Of a DNA stretch of 14,008 nucleotides, positions 1 through 7,933 are shown piece by piece. The position numbers and the translations under genes were made by a program. Every line of letters starts with the position of its first letter. Position 1 is the stretch's first letter. The DNA is from Deltaproteobacteria bacterium. Lineage in GTDB: Bacteria; Desulfobacterota; DSM-4660; Desulfatiglandales; B25-G16. The stretch spans positions 1 to 14,008 of the forward strand of contig QMLW01000010.1 in the NCBI GenBank assembly GCA_003646935.1, read 5' to 3'. Below the pieces are notes generated by a model. The model was not told the DNA's origin. It did not search any database and saw nothing but the letters and a program-made list of their open reading frames with translations.

Positions 1-1030
1 CGATCTCATCCGGTGTGGATATAATCCCGCCCGGTCTCCCATAGAAGTGGATCCTTCTCCTTCCCTCAAGCGATAACCTCACGTCCTCTAGCATCTGACC
101 GGTATTCATCTCGAATACCAAGAAATCACTGGCCACGCGGCTCACGTCGAGCAGCTCTTTCTTAGGGAACGGCCACAGCGTCTTCGGCCTGAACAGCCCT
201 ACCTTAAGGCCCATTTCCCGCACCCTTTTTATCGCACCTTTCGCGATCCTGCTCGCCGTCCCATAGGCAATGAGCACCAGATGAGCATCCTCGGTGAAAA
301 AGCGCTCAACCTGGGGAAGTTCCTTCTCGATCATCTCGTACTTCCTGAAAAGCTTCCAGTTGTGTTCCTCCATGGCGGATGTATCGAGGATGAGGGATTT
401 TATGATCCTGCTCGGCCTGCCCTTTGCGCCATCGAGCACCCACGGCTTTGATGGGAGCGATGCCGTATCAATGGGATCCGGAAACTCAACCGGCTCCATC
501 ATCTGACCCATCATCCCGTCTCCCAGGATCAAGGCCGGAATTCTATAGTGGTCGGCATATGTAAAGGCCATCCGGGTGAAGTCAGCGAGCTCCTGGCCAC
601 TGCTGGGTGCAAGCACGATCGTCCGATAGTCCCCATGACCACCACCCCTTGTCGCTTGAAAGTAATCGCCCTGGGATGGGGCAATGTTCCCTAACCCAGG
701 TCCACCCCTCATGGTATTGACGATTACCGCGGGGAGCTCTTGAGCGGACAAAAATGAGATTCCCTCCTGTTTCAAGCTTATCCCAGGGCTCGATGAAGAG
801 GTCATAGCCCGCTTTCCCGCCATTGAAACGCCGATAACCATATTGATTGCAGCCAATTCGCTCTCTGCCTGAATGAACACGCCATCGGGCAAGGAGGCCA
901 ACGCACTCGCCATATATTCGGTAAGCTCGTTCTGCGGTGTTATGGGATACCCGAAATAAAAACGGCAACCAGACCTCACTGCTGCCTCGCCAATCGCATG
1001 CGTGCCTCGCATCAGCAACTTTTCAGCCAC
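1..1030 (-). CDS. vorB: 2-oxoacid:ferredoxin oxidoreductase alpha subunit, VorB type (3' end cut by window edge)
   Basis: Part of the enzyme that oxidatively decarboxylates 2-oxoacids (branched-chain 2-oxoacids in the Vor branch) with CoA to acyl-CoA, passing electrons to ferredoxin in the cytoplasm of anaerobes. The frame is open for 343 codons to the left edge. It begins VAEKLLMRG, followed by the hallmark FGYPITPQNE at about residues 24-33. Next come the stretch MRGGPGLGNIAPSQGDYF and then GGGHGDY at about 105-133, and a C-terminal transketolase-like segment with RPKTLWPFP and a final GRPGGI. VorB proteins are about 350 residues, so little is missing. The GTG start at 1030 is preceded by a GAGG ribosome site and overlaps the ferredoxin stop by 8 bases, indicating translational coupling. 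The beta (TPP-binding) and gamma subunits are expected just left of the window. Assignment to Vor rather than Kor rests on the motifs above; the real substrate cannot be read from sequence. Confidence 0.93.
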   Translation of the reverse strand, partial: MAEKLLMRGTHAIGEAAVRSGCRFYFGYPITPQNELTEYMASALASLPDGVFIQAESELAAINMVIGVSMAGKRAMTSSSSPGISLKQEGISFLSAQELPAVIVNTMRGGPGLGNIAPSQGDYFQATRGGGHGDYRTIVLAPSSGQELADFTRMAFTYADHYRIPALILGDGMMGQMMEPVEFPDPIDTASLPSKPWVLDGAKGRPSRIIKSLILDTSAMEEHNWKLFRKYEMIEKELPQVERFFTEDAHLVLIAYGTASRIAKGAIKRVREMGLKVGLFRPKTLWPFPKKELLDVSRVASDFLVFEMNTGQMLEDVRLSLEGRRRIHFYGRPGGIISTPDEI

Positions 1031-1265
1031 GGTATACCTCAATGACAATATCAGGGCAGACAATGGCGCACAGCGCACAGGCCTTGCATTGATGCCCTTC
1101 TATTGGAATATCCTCCTCGCTGTAGTGCACCGGGTAGTACCCCTTCTGATTCAGCGTATCGGAAACCGATATTAAGCCCAGAGGACATACCGATTCACAC
1201 AGGTAGCAGCCCTTGCACAACTCCCTGTCAATCCTTATGGACCCCCTCTTCGATTTCGTAGCCAT
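1023..1265 (-). CDS. 2x[4Fe-4S] ferredoxin-type subunit of the 2-oxoacid oxidoreductase
   Basis: An 80-residue ferredoxin-like protein with two complete cluster-binding motifs, CKGCYLCESVCP at about residues 17-28 and CKACALCAIVCP at about 60-71. This is the classic arrangement for two [4Fe-4S] clusters. It probably acts as the delta (electron-transfer) subunit, relaying electrons from the TPP-containing subunits to a soluble ferredoxin. It is the first gene of the minus-strand operon and its stop lies inside the vorB start region. The ATG at 1265 is preceded only by a weak GATGGG-like ribosome site. A KorD/VorD-type label fits, but the symbol is left open because naming varies. Confidence 0.93.
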   Translation of the reverse strand: MATKSKRGSIRIDRELCKGCYLCESVCPLGLISVSDTLNQKGYYPVHYSEEDIPIEGHQCKACALCAIVCPDIVIEVYRG

Positions 1266-1422
1266 AGCCCATCGTTATTTCGTTTCGGACAATCACGTCC
1301 TCTGTGAGCGGATTCTTTACTCCATCCTCAATGCTCTTATTGCCCCTTTCAACGTGGTAAGGGATGTATGTAATCGTTTATCCGCTGGCTGTCAATTCAT
1401 TTTCAGCGAATAAAACATGGCC

Positions 1423-1451
1423 TTGACCTCTAAGAACAATTCGCTTACTAT
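1423..1451 (+). promoter_or_regulatory. Candidate sigma70 promoter for the CDP-alcohol phosphatidyltransferase
   Basis: TTGACC (1423-1428), a 17-base spacer, then TACTAT (1446-1451). Two further -10-like TATA stretches follow at 1449-1458. Transcription would start near 1458, giving a very short leader before the GGAGA ribosome site at 1461-1465. Found by eye from consensus match; unproven. Confidence 0.4.
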
Positions 1452-1473
1452 ATAAAATAGGGAGAATTGACAT

Positions 1474-2085
1474 GTGTTTGAAAGGGAAAACTCAATGATA
1501 CATCATCTCAGAGGTCCTTTTGAGAAAGTCTCAATGCCTATCGTCGATTTCCTGATCAGGCACCGCGTATCCTCCTTCCAGTTAACCTTTATAGCCTTTT
1601 TCGGCACCATTCTCTCCGCCATACTTATATGCTTTGAAATATGGATCATCGGCGCATGCCTCTTCTTGTTCTTCTCCCTGTTCGACGCCCTTGATGGATC
1701 GTTGGCAAGGAGGAAGAATACTGCCGGGCCTATCGGTTCCTTTTTCGATTCCGTAATGGACAGGTTCTCCGACAGCACTATACTATTTGCGGTCATCTTC
1801 TATGGTTTCAAGGTCGGGAGCAAGGAGGTCTTTCTCCTCGGCCTGCTGTCCCTCATAGCCTCGTTGATAACGAGCTACATCAAGGCCAAGGCGGAGACCT
1901 TTTTGGAGTTCGGCTCCATAGGCCTCCTTCAACGACCGGAAAGGATTCTGATTATATTTCTCATGTTGCTGTTCAACGAATACCTTCTCCTGGGCCTTTG
2001 GATACTCGTTCTCGGGGGCTACATCACCGTCGGCCAACGGTTATATATCGCCTATCAAAAATTTACCCACCAATCCACCTCTTAG
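1474..2085 (+). CDS. CDP-alcohol phosphatidyltransferase family membrane protein
   Basis: An integral inner-membrane enzyme that moves a phosphatidyl group from CDP-diacylglycerol to an alcohol, with release of CMP. The family signature is complete: D71-x2-D74-G75-x2-A78-R79-x8-G88-x3-D92-x3-D96. These residues bind the two metal ions and the CDP moiety. About five or six hydrophobic segments follow the usual family pattern and the length (203 aa) is normal. RPER at residues 154-157 resembles the phosphate-acceptor site of phosphatidylinositol-phosphate and archaetidylinositol-phosphate synthases, so an inositol-phosphate or glycerol-phosphate acceptor is plausible but not proven. The start is GTG at 1474, 8 bases after GGAGA. 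An ATG at 1495 (MIHHLRG), preceded by AAAGGG, is a credible alternative. The gene stands alone on the plus strand and is convergent with the Memo gene (50-base gap). Confidence 0.92.
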   Translation: MFERENSMIHHLRGPFEKVSMPIVDFLIRHRVSSFQLTFIAFFGTILSAILICFEIWIIGACLFLFFSLFDALDGSLARRKNTAGPIGSFFDSVMDRFSDSTILFAVIFYGFKVGSKEVFLLGLLSLIASLITSYIKAKAETFLEFGSIGLLQRPERILIIFLMLLFNEYLLLGLWILVLGGYITVGQRLYIAYQKFTHQSTS

Positions 2086-2135
2086 ACACGGCACTCACCT
2101 CAATCGCCGGAGCAGAGATCTTTCCCGTTATCACC

Positions 2136-3359
2136 TTAGCTCACGAAGAGCGCTGCAGCGAAACTCACCGCGGATTTCGTTGCCTCCTCCCTGAATGTCC
2201 CATAGTCCAACAGGTATCCCCGAGTTGGGGGCAGGATCTCAAGAAGGCATGCGAGGGCTGAAAAACCGCACACGTTGTATCGGTCATTGATCTCACTTGA
2301 CTCCGCCCAGAATTCATCGGCGTTTATCTCACAGAGAGAATCAAGAAGCCTTCTATCATGGGCCTCTGACTTATCGAGCATGAAGGATGCCGGCATATCA
2401 TGGCCAAATTTCGGTCCTACGTGGGAAAAATCAACCCCGGCCACCACGAGGCTACGTCCATCGCCTGCAACCTCTGCGAGAAACCGTAAAAAATCGCCGC
2501 CCATGGAGCGATACCTCTCCCTTGTGTACTCATCCATACCACCTGCAAGCGATCCGCACAGTATAGGGACGATGGTGAACTGCACATCCCGCAGCACATG
2601 TTGAAGGAAGATAACCTGAAACTCTATTGAGTGCTCGTCCCTATGCGGGAAATCATCGCTTGAGATTATCGATTTTCCCATGCTCGATAGCTCTGCTACC
2701 ACGCGATGATCGGTCTCCACCGTGCCTAGCGGGGTTTCAAATGCCTTTGAGGTGAGCGAGAACATCTCCCTCTGCATGGAATGCCCCACGCCCAAGATGA
2801 TTATCCGCTCAGGGATAGCTGCTGTTATCGCCTGATAGGCTATCGAGTAAATCCGCTTGCCCGCCTCTAAATCGATATGTGGTGCTACCAGGGCGACAAT
2901 ACTCCCTTCGGGAATGCGCGGCTTTTGCCCGGAAGTGAGAATAGCGTCCAATCGCTGTCGTAGCTCTTCGGCCTTCTTTGGGTACGAGATGCCGGCATGA
3001 GCAGGATATCTGATCTTTTGAGCGGAGAAATCGGAGATGATTTTCCTCTTATGCGCCCGGTATCTCGGGCCGTCCAGCAGATAAGATGCGTCGAGCTCCT
3101 CTAAGATGCGTTGGACCTCCTCAATGGGTATCAATCTCCCTCCCTGCTGCCGCATCATATGCAATTGAATATCCCTGACGGAACTCGTTCCATCCAGCAT
3201 GCTCATGAGCGTATAGAGCTCGGGCTTAATCACCCTTCCCTCCTTTACCAGGCCAAGTCGGTCGCGTATCATGATAACCGTCCCGTCCTGTGATCTCACC
3301 GGAATGAACTCGAGATCTTCCCGTATCTTGGGTCTTTCACTGTCCGTTTCTGAAGCCAC
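2136..3359 (-). CDS. Memo-family protein (AmmeMemoRadiSam system protein B) with extra N-terminal domain
   Basis: Residues ~118-407 match the Memo fold, related to extradiol dioxygenases. Visible motifs are PAHAGISYP (119-127), APHID (159-163), GVGHS (190-194), DEHSIEFQ (241-248), DFSHVG (310-315) and NVCGFSA (362-368). By analogy with human MEMO1, H161, H193 and C364 are the likely metal ligands. In bacteria the family is usually called AmmeMemoRadiSam protein B; its reaction is not established. Residues 1-~100 are extra compared with the ~270-residue family norm. They include a small helical stretch ending EEVQRILEELDASYLLDG that looks like a PqqD-like or winged-helix domain. The start is GTG at 3359, with GAGGAG about 11 bases upstream. 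No AMMECR1 or partner radical SAM gene is adjacent in this window. Divergent from map. Confidence 0.92.
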   Translation of the reverse strand: MASETDSERPKIREDLEFIPVRSQDGTVIMIRDRLGLVKEGRVIKPELYTLMSMLDGTSSVRDIQLHMMRQQGGRLIPIEEVQRILEELDASYLLDGPRYRAHKRKIISDFSAQKIRYPAHAGISYPKKAEELRQRLDAILTSGQKPRIPEGSIVALVAPHIDLEAGKRIYSIAYQAITAAIPERIIILGVGHSMQREMFSLTSKAFETPLGTVETDHRVVAELSSMGKSIISSDDFPHRDEHSIEFQVIFLQHVLRDVQFTIVPILCGSLAGGMDEYTRERYRSMGGDFLRFLAEVAGDGRSLVVAGVDFSHVGPKFGHDMPASFMLDKSEAHDRRLLDSLCEINADEFWAESSEINDRYNVCGFSALACLLEILPPTRGYLLDYGTFREEATKSAVSFAAALFVS

Positions 3360-3398
3360 TATAGTATTACTCCTCGCTCACTTAGTCATGAAAAGCCC

Positions 3399-3427
3399 TT
3401 GACCAACTGCCACATCTACCCTATCAT
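3399..3427 (+). promoter_or_regulatory. Candidate sigma70 promoter for map
   Basis: TTGACC (3399-3404), a 17-base spacer and TATCAT (3422-3427, five of six consensus bases) lie in the divergent gap between the Memo gene and map. The predicted transcript would start near 3434, giving a leader of about 36 bases. Consensus match by eye only. Confidence 0.5.
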
Positions 3428-3469
3428 CCCTCCCGGCAATTCAACAGTTTATAACCTTATCAACGGCAT

Positions 3470-4309
3470 ATGAGCTACAAAAAACTAAAGAGAAGGCTCA
3501 GAAAGGCGGGATCTGCCCGTAATTTTCAGGAGCTAAAGGTTCAGTACGAGAGTCTATACAAAATAAAACTCAAGGAGAGTAGAGACATCACCGGCATTAA
3601 GAAGGCCGGAAGGCTCGCCCTCGACATCCTTAACCACATAGAGGAGCGTATAGCCCCGGGCATTACCACCAACTACATTAATTCCCTGGTGGAGGAAATC
3701 ACCGCGCAACAGGGCGCACAATCCGCACCCCTCAACTACCATGGTTTTCCGAAAAGCGTGTGCACCTCTGTCAACCAGGTGATCTGTCATGGTATACCCG
3801 ATGATACCGTGTTAAAGGATGGCGATATCGTAAACGTGGATGTCACCCCCATAGTAGAAGGATATTACGCCGATATGAGCAAGACCTTTTTCGTCGGATC
3901 TCCCGGTGAAGAGGCGCAAAAGATAGTGACCGTGTCCAAAGAGTGTTTGCGACGAGGGGTCTTGGCGGTTAAGCCGGGCAATAGAATCGGCGATATAGGC
4001 TATGCCATTCAGCGGTACGCGGAGGCTCAAGGCTGTTCAGTGGTGAGAGAGTACGTGGGCCATGGTACCGGCTTCGAGTTCCATGAACCTCCCCAGGTCC
4101 CCCATTACGGCAAAAAGGGCGAGGGCATTCCCCTTGTTCCCGGCATGGTGTTCACCATAGAGCCAATGATCAATCTCGGAAAACACAGCCTCCATGTTCT
4201 CGCCGATAAGTGGACCGCAGTTACCGATGATGGGAGCCTCTCGGCGCAGTTCGAACAAACGGTGTTAGTAACGGAAACAGGCCCTGAGATCTTAACGCCC
4301 TTCGAGTAA
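3470..4309 (+). CDS. map: Methionine aminopeptidase, type I, with basic N-terminal extension
   Basis: Removes the initiator methionine from nascent proteins in the cytoplasm. All five metal ligands of the pita-bread fold are present: D124 (VNVDVTP), D135 (ADMSKTF), H198 (GHGTG), E231 (TIEPM) and E262 (QFEQT). The substrate-site histidines H107 (CHGIP) and H205 are also present. The enzyme core starts near residue 38 (SRDITGIKKAGRLA), so about 35 residues precede it. That extension starts MSYKKLKRRLRKAG and is strongly basic; it could help ribosome or RNA contact (inference). There is no earlier in-frame ATG, and no methionine inside the extension that would give a normal-length start. No strong ribosome site is visible before 3470. 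The gene is convergent with the small Cys-rich gene, with only 3 bases between the stops. Confidence 0.96.
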   Translation: MSYKKLKRRLRKAGSARNFQELKVQYESLYKIKLKESRDITGIKKAGRLALDILNHIEERIAPGITTNYINSLVEEITAQQGAQSAPLNYHGFPKSVCTSVNQVICHGIPDDTVLKDGDIVNVDVTPIVEGYYADMSKTFFVGSPGEEAQKIVTVSKECLRRGVLAVKPGNRIGDIGYAIQRYAEAQGCSVVREYVGHGTGFEFHEPPQVPHYGKKGEGIPLVPGMVFTIEPMINLGKHSLHVLADKWTAVTDDGSLSAQFEQTVLVTETGPEILTPFE

Positions 4310-4312
4310 GCC

Positions 4313-4618
4313 CTATGTATCCTCGTTTCCACCCCACCTATCATCGATAACCCTAAGCTCAACCCTCTTATGCCTCGCCTCTTCATCGGCAACGCTCTTC
4401 TCACGGGGGTCAAGGTTGAGATAACAGGCTGCACACAGGCCGGTCTTGTTCACACACATCTTGGTTTTCCCGCAAATGATACACGTCTTTTGCCGTATCG
4501 CCTCAGCAACTCTCTTGCTGTCCCTGAGGGTTGCGGTAAGACCACCTGCCTTTCCCCTCGCCTTCCCTACCTCATCAAGGCGTATTACCTTGCGGTCCTT
4601 ATCCTTATCGAACTTCAT
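4313..4618 (-). CDS. Small Cys-rich, probably zinc-binding protein of unknown function
   Basis: A 101-residue charged protein with no signal peptide or membrane segment. Five cysteines lie in one patch: C46-x2-C49-x5-C55-x6-C62-x2-C65. Two CxxC knuckles 12 residues apart look like a treble-clef or zinc-ribbon site. Flanks are rich in Lys, Arg, Asp and Glu. I do not recognise a named family. It lies 93 bases downstream of the EndoQ-UvrD gene on the same strand and may be cotranscribed, so a nucleic-acid-linked role is possible but only inferred. The ATG at 4618 has a weak AGGG upstream. It is judged real because the cysteines are ordered and it fills the gap between two confident genes without overlap. 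Confidence 0.7.
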   Translation of the reverse strand: MKFDKDKDRKVIRLDEVGKARGKAGGLTATLRDSKRVAEAIRQKTCIICGKTKMCVNKTGLCAACYLNLDPREKSVADEEARHKRVELRVIDDRWGGNEDT

Positions 4619-4711
4619 ATGCCCTGCTTCGGTTCGTCGCCCTTATATATCTTAAGATGTCACGTGGAATAACTCCAATAGAATTTTGTAGAGGCATTCA
4701 ATTTCGGGATT

Positions 4712-7700
4712 CTAGCGAAACAGAGAGAGCTGGCTGTCCCTTGGCCTCCTCATCCCCTTCTCCGCCTCTCCCTTCTCGATCAGTTCATCCTTTATGCCCA
4801 AGAGAAAGGGCGAAACGGGAAGCCTGAGGTTCGAGCCGAAGAGATTCCTTCTCGTTGCGTGAGATAGGAAAAGGGCTCTTTTGGCCCGAGTCATAGCCAC
4901 ATAGAGGAGCCTTCGCTCCTCCTCTACGTCCGAACCTCCCGGTTTGAACAGGGTATAGGGCAGCAATCCCTCCTCGCATCCAATGATGAACACATATGAG
5001 AACTCCAGCCCCTTTGCCGCGTGCATAGTCATAAGCGCCACCCGCTCGGCCGCTTTGATGTAAGTGTCGGCAGGGCTTCCGAGCTTCAGAAAGGAGAGAA
5101 AGGAGGAGGGCTCGGGGCCGTACTCCTTGGCCATGGAGATGAGCCTGTCAACGGAGTCCCGGTGTTCCTCCAATGCGTGGGGGAAAAATGTCCTTGTTAT
5201 TTCAATGATATATTCCTCCAGCGTGGAGATGGCCGTATTGTCTCTTATCCTCAAAAGGGCTGGTTCGGTCAATCCTTGAATGTGCTTGTCCTGCAGCCTT
5301 TGGAACACCACCTTATTGAAGGGCATGGTGGTAAGGCGGAGGAGATCTACAATGGTGCCGATCGGCTCCTGTCGGTAGAACGGCTCCTCACCCACGAGCT
5401 GGTAGGGAATGCTGTGATCTTCTAAGGCCTTGATTATGCATGGGGCCATCTTGGAGACCCTAAACAAGACGCAAAAATCGGAGAAAGACCGTTCCTCCTC
5501 ATCGTCGCTTCCGTCGGTGATTTGGCTATCGATAGAGAAGAATCTGACCCCACCCATCAGCCTCTCTATGGTTCTTCCTACAAATTCCGCCTCGCTTTTA
5601 TCGGTGGCGCATCCTTGTATATGAATCGCCACACCCTTTTCTAATCCCGCTAACAAACTACCCCTTTGTTGCACCCCTATTACATGAGCCGATGCATCGA
5701 GTATCGTCTGTGAACATCGGTATGATGTGTTCAGCTCCTGGATTGCCGCAGTTGGATAGTCCTCCTTAAATCTCCCTATAAAGGTATTGTCCGCTCCTCG
5801 AAACCCATAGATTGCCTGATCGGGATCTCCAATGACAAAGAGGTTAGACTCACGGTCAGGCGCGAGAAGTCGTATGAGATTGTATTGAGCACAGTTTATA
5901 TCCTGATACTCGTCGATGCAGATCCATGGATACCGTGCCCTCACCATTCCACCTATGTCGCGGTGATCCCTGAGAAGCCTCACCGAATAGACGATGAGAT
6001 CATCGATATCAAAGGCATCCTCGGACTTCAAGGCATCCTCATAGGCCTTATACAGGCCTTCGAGCCCATCCGCTTCGAGCTCTTTTGGGGGCTGCATCAT
6101 GCTTTTCGCCAAACTGATTATCTCCGAGAGCGTTCGGAGGTTCCTCTTCTTTGCTTCGAGATAGGACGAGAGAATATATGCCTTCTCCTCCTCCCCGAAG
6201 AGGGCGAATTCCGACGATCTTCCAAACACCGGGGCATGCTCTCTGAGAAGCGACATACCAAAAGAGTGAAAGGTGGTGATAGTAATCCCCTGTGCTATTC
6301 CTTCGGCGTTCAGGGCACTCATGATCCTCGTTCGCATCTCCTGCGCCGCCTTGTTGGTAAAGGTAATAGCGAGGATAGCGGCTGGATCGACTCCCCATTT
6401 CTCAATGAGCCGGACGATTCTCATGCTTAAGGTGAAGGTCTTTCCCGTGCCAGGCCCCGCCAAGATCAGACAAGGTCCTTCATAGTGATCCACGGCCTGC
6501 CTTTGTATGGGGTTCATGATTAATCCTCCTCCAAAGGAATCGACCCCCCTTTCTTTTGCTCCATTCAGGGGGAAATGCCCTGATTGAAGGCCTCCAATCT
6601 CCATGCCCTCAGCGGCCCTGGTAATCCTCTCCGGTCTTTTGAATGACTGATCAAAGAACGATATCTGGGCAGAGAGGGACTGTATCTCCCCCTTCTTGAA
6701 GGCCCGTATCTGGCCGAACTTACCATCGTAGCCCTCCTCTATATATACCTCCCTGTTCCTCAGCCGTTTGATGCCCTCCGCCAATATCGGACCCCCAATC
6801 TCCGTAATCCTCTCATGAGGAAGATCGAGCAGGAGAGAGAACTCGGCTCCACCGCTCTTCAAGAGATGCTCGTAGTCTCGGTGGACCGCCTTGCTGCCCG
6901 GATTGACACCCTTTATCTCCGCCAGAAGATGCTTCAATGGCGTCAGGGAAACGTAGGTATGCTTCGCGGGTCGCTGCTCAGGATCTCTTCTATCGGCGAG
7001 CTGCATAATCCTGTTCAATACCCCTACCGTAACCTTTTTGCCACAGACCGGGCAGATTCCCCCATGCTTGGCCGTTTCCTCTGGGGTCCAACAGATCCCA
7101 CACTTTCTGTGGCCATCCAGATGGTACTTGCCCTCCTGTGGGAAAAACTCTATGGTGCCCAAGAACCTTTGATCGCCCTCTTCCTTCATCGCGGAGATGA
7201 TACTCGAATAGGAGAGCGCTGAATCAAAGAGGTTTGCCTCTCTTCCCAGCTTTTCCGCTGAGTGGGCGTCTGAGTGTGAGATCAGCGTGTATCGGTCTAA
7301 AAACGAGCAAAACCAGTTCATTGGCGGATCTGATGAAAGCCCGGTTTCTACTGCAAAGATCTCCGCGGAGAGATCGCCGAAACACTCCTCGATGGTATCG
7401 TAACCCGACTTTGCTCCCAGCGCGGAAAACCAGGGAGTCCATATATGAGCAGGGATAAAAGCGGTGTCGCTGCCCGCCTCTAATGCGATCTCCAGCAAAT
7501 CCCTTGAGGATATTCCGAGTATGGGCCTGCCGTCGGATCTGATGTTTCCCACGGCCTCGAGCGCAACCTGGATCCGTTTCACCGTCTCAAATGACGAGCA
7601 CATGATCAAATTATGGACCTTTCGTACCCTTCCCTTGTCCTTGTAGATACTGCTTATCTCTCCGGAGAGGATGAACCTGACGGGCTGAAGGTCTTCCGAT

Positions 7701-7933
7701 GAGAAGAGCTCATCTTTTACACGGCATTCCTCCTTGAGCTGAAATAAACCATCTTCAGCAGGGACGAGCTTATCGCTTAGATCCTCATACCATCCGGGGT
7801 GAAACACATCGCCCGTTCCAATGATATGGATTCCCTTCCGGCGAGCCCAAAACTCCAGGTGTTCAGGGGTAAGGTTGCTGCTCGTGGCAACCGAATAGTG
7901 GGAATGTACATGAAAATCCGCTATCAGACGCAT
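4712..7933 (-). CDS. Endonuclease Q (PHP domain) fused to a UvrD/Rep-family SF1A DNA helicase
   Basis: Residues 1-~425 match the endonuclease Q family (TIGR00375), which nicks DNA 5' of deaminated bases and AP sites. They contain a PHP metal centre with DFHVH at 6-10, SGE at 90-92, PAHIW at 161-165 and HSDAH at 220-224, plus a C4 zinc site (C278, C281, C294, C297). Residues ~473-1060 form a complete superfamily 1A helicase. Motifs are NPIQRQAV (Q motif), AGPGTGKT at 492-499 (Walker A), ITFTNKAA (Ia), DEYQD at 674-678 (II), IGDPDQAIYGFRG at 701-713 (III), TSYRC (IV), TMHAAKGLEF at 969-978 (V) and LLYVAMTRAKR at 1009-1019 (VI). The last residues, DSQLSLFR, carry QLSLF, the bacterial beta-clamp-binding consensus. 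A linker of about 45 residues joins the halves. No frameshift or missing motif was seen. The likely role is repair of deaminated or abasic DNA by nicking and unwinding. ATG at 7933, weak ribosome site. Confidence 0.95.
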   Translation of the reverse strand: MRLIADFHVHSHYSVATSSNLTPEHLEFWARRKGIHIIGTGDVFHPGWYEDLSDKLVPAEDGLFQLKEECRVKDELFSSEDLQPVRFILSGEISSIYKDKGRVRKVHNLIMCSSFETVKRIQVALEAVGNIRSDGRPILGISSRDLLEIALEAGSDTAFIPAHIWTPWFSALGAKSGYDTIEECFGDLSAEIFAVETGLSSDPPMNWFCSFLDRYTLISHSDAHSAEKLGREANLFDSALSYSSIISAMKEEGDQRFLGTIEFFPQEGKYHLDGHRKCGICWTPEETAKHGGICPVCGKKVTVGVLNRIMQLADRRDPEQRPAKHTYVSLTPLKHLLAEIKGVNPGSKAVHRDYEHLLKSGGAEFSLLLDLPHERITEIGGPILAEGIKRLRNREVYIEEGYDGKFGQIRAFKKGEIQSLSAQISFFDQSFKRPERITRAAEGMEIGGLQSGHFPLNGAKERGVDSFGGGLIMNPIQRQAVDHYEGPCLILAGPGTGKTFTLSMRIVRLIEKWGVDPAAILAITFTNKAAQEMRTRIMSALNAEGIAQGITITTFHSFGMSLLREHAPVFGRSSEFALFGEEEKAYILSSYLEAKKRNLRTLSEIISLAKSMMQPPKELEADGLEGLYKAYEDALKSEDAFDIDDLIVYSVRLLRDHRDIGGMVRARYPWICIDEYQDINCAQYNLIRLLAPDRESNLFVIGDPDQAIYGFRGADNTFIGRFKEDYPTAAIQELNTSYRCSQTILDASAHVIGVQQRGSLLAGLEKGVAIHIQGCATDKSEAEFVGRTIERLMGGVRFFSIDSQITDGSDDEEERSFSDFCVLFRVSKMAPCIIKALEDHSIPYQLVGEEPFYRQEPIGTIVDLLRLTTMPFNKVVFQRLQDKHIQGLTEPALLRIRDNTAISTLEEYIIEITRTFFPHALEEHRDSVDRLISMAKEYGPEPSSFLSFLKLGSPADTYIKAAERVALMTMHAAKGLEFSYVFIIGCEEGLLPYTLFKPGGSDVEEERRLLYVAMTRAKRALFLSHATRRNLFGSNLRLPVSPFLLGIKDELIEKGEAEKGMRRPRDSQLSLFR

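Noticed and set aside
582..968. 128-residue minus-strand open frame inside the vorB region
   Set aside because: It is out of frame with vorB, whose motifs (YPITPQNE, GGPGLGN, GGGHGDY) run continuously through the same bases.
4649..4666. Palindromes ATCTTAAGAT and CACGTG between the EndoQ fusion and the small Cys-rich gene
   Set aside because: They are short, AT-rich or of a kind expected by chance; there is no matching promoter pair with good spacing nearby.
4785..7442. Several open frames of 60-181 codons on both strands within the EndoQ-UvrD gene
   Set aside because: All are shadows of a single long frame with complete motifs; none shows a recognisable family or a ribosome site.
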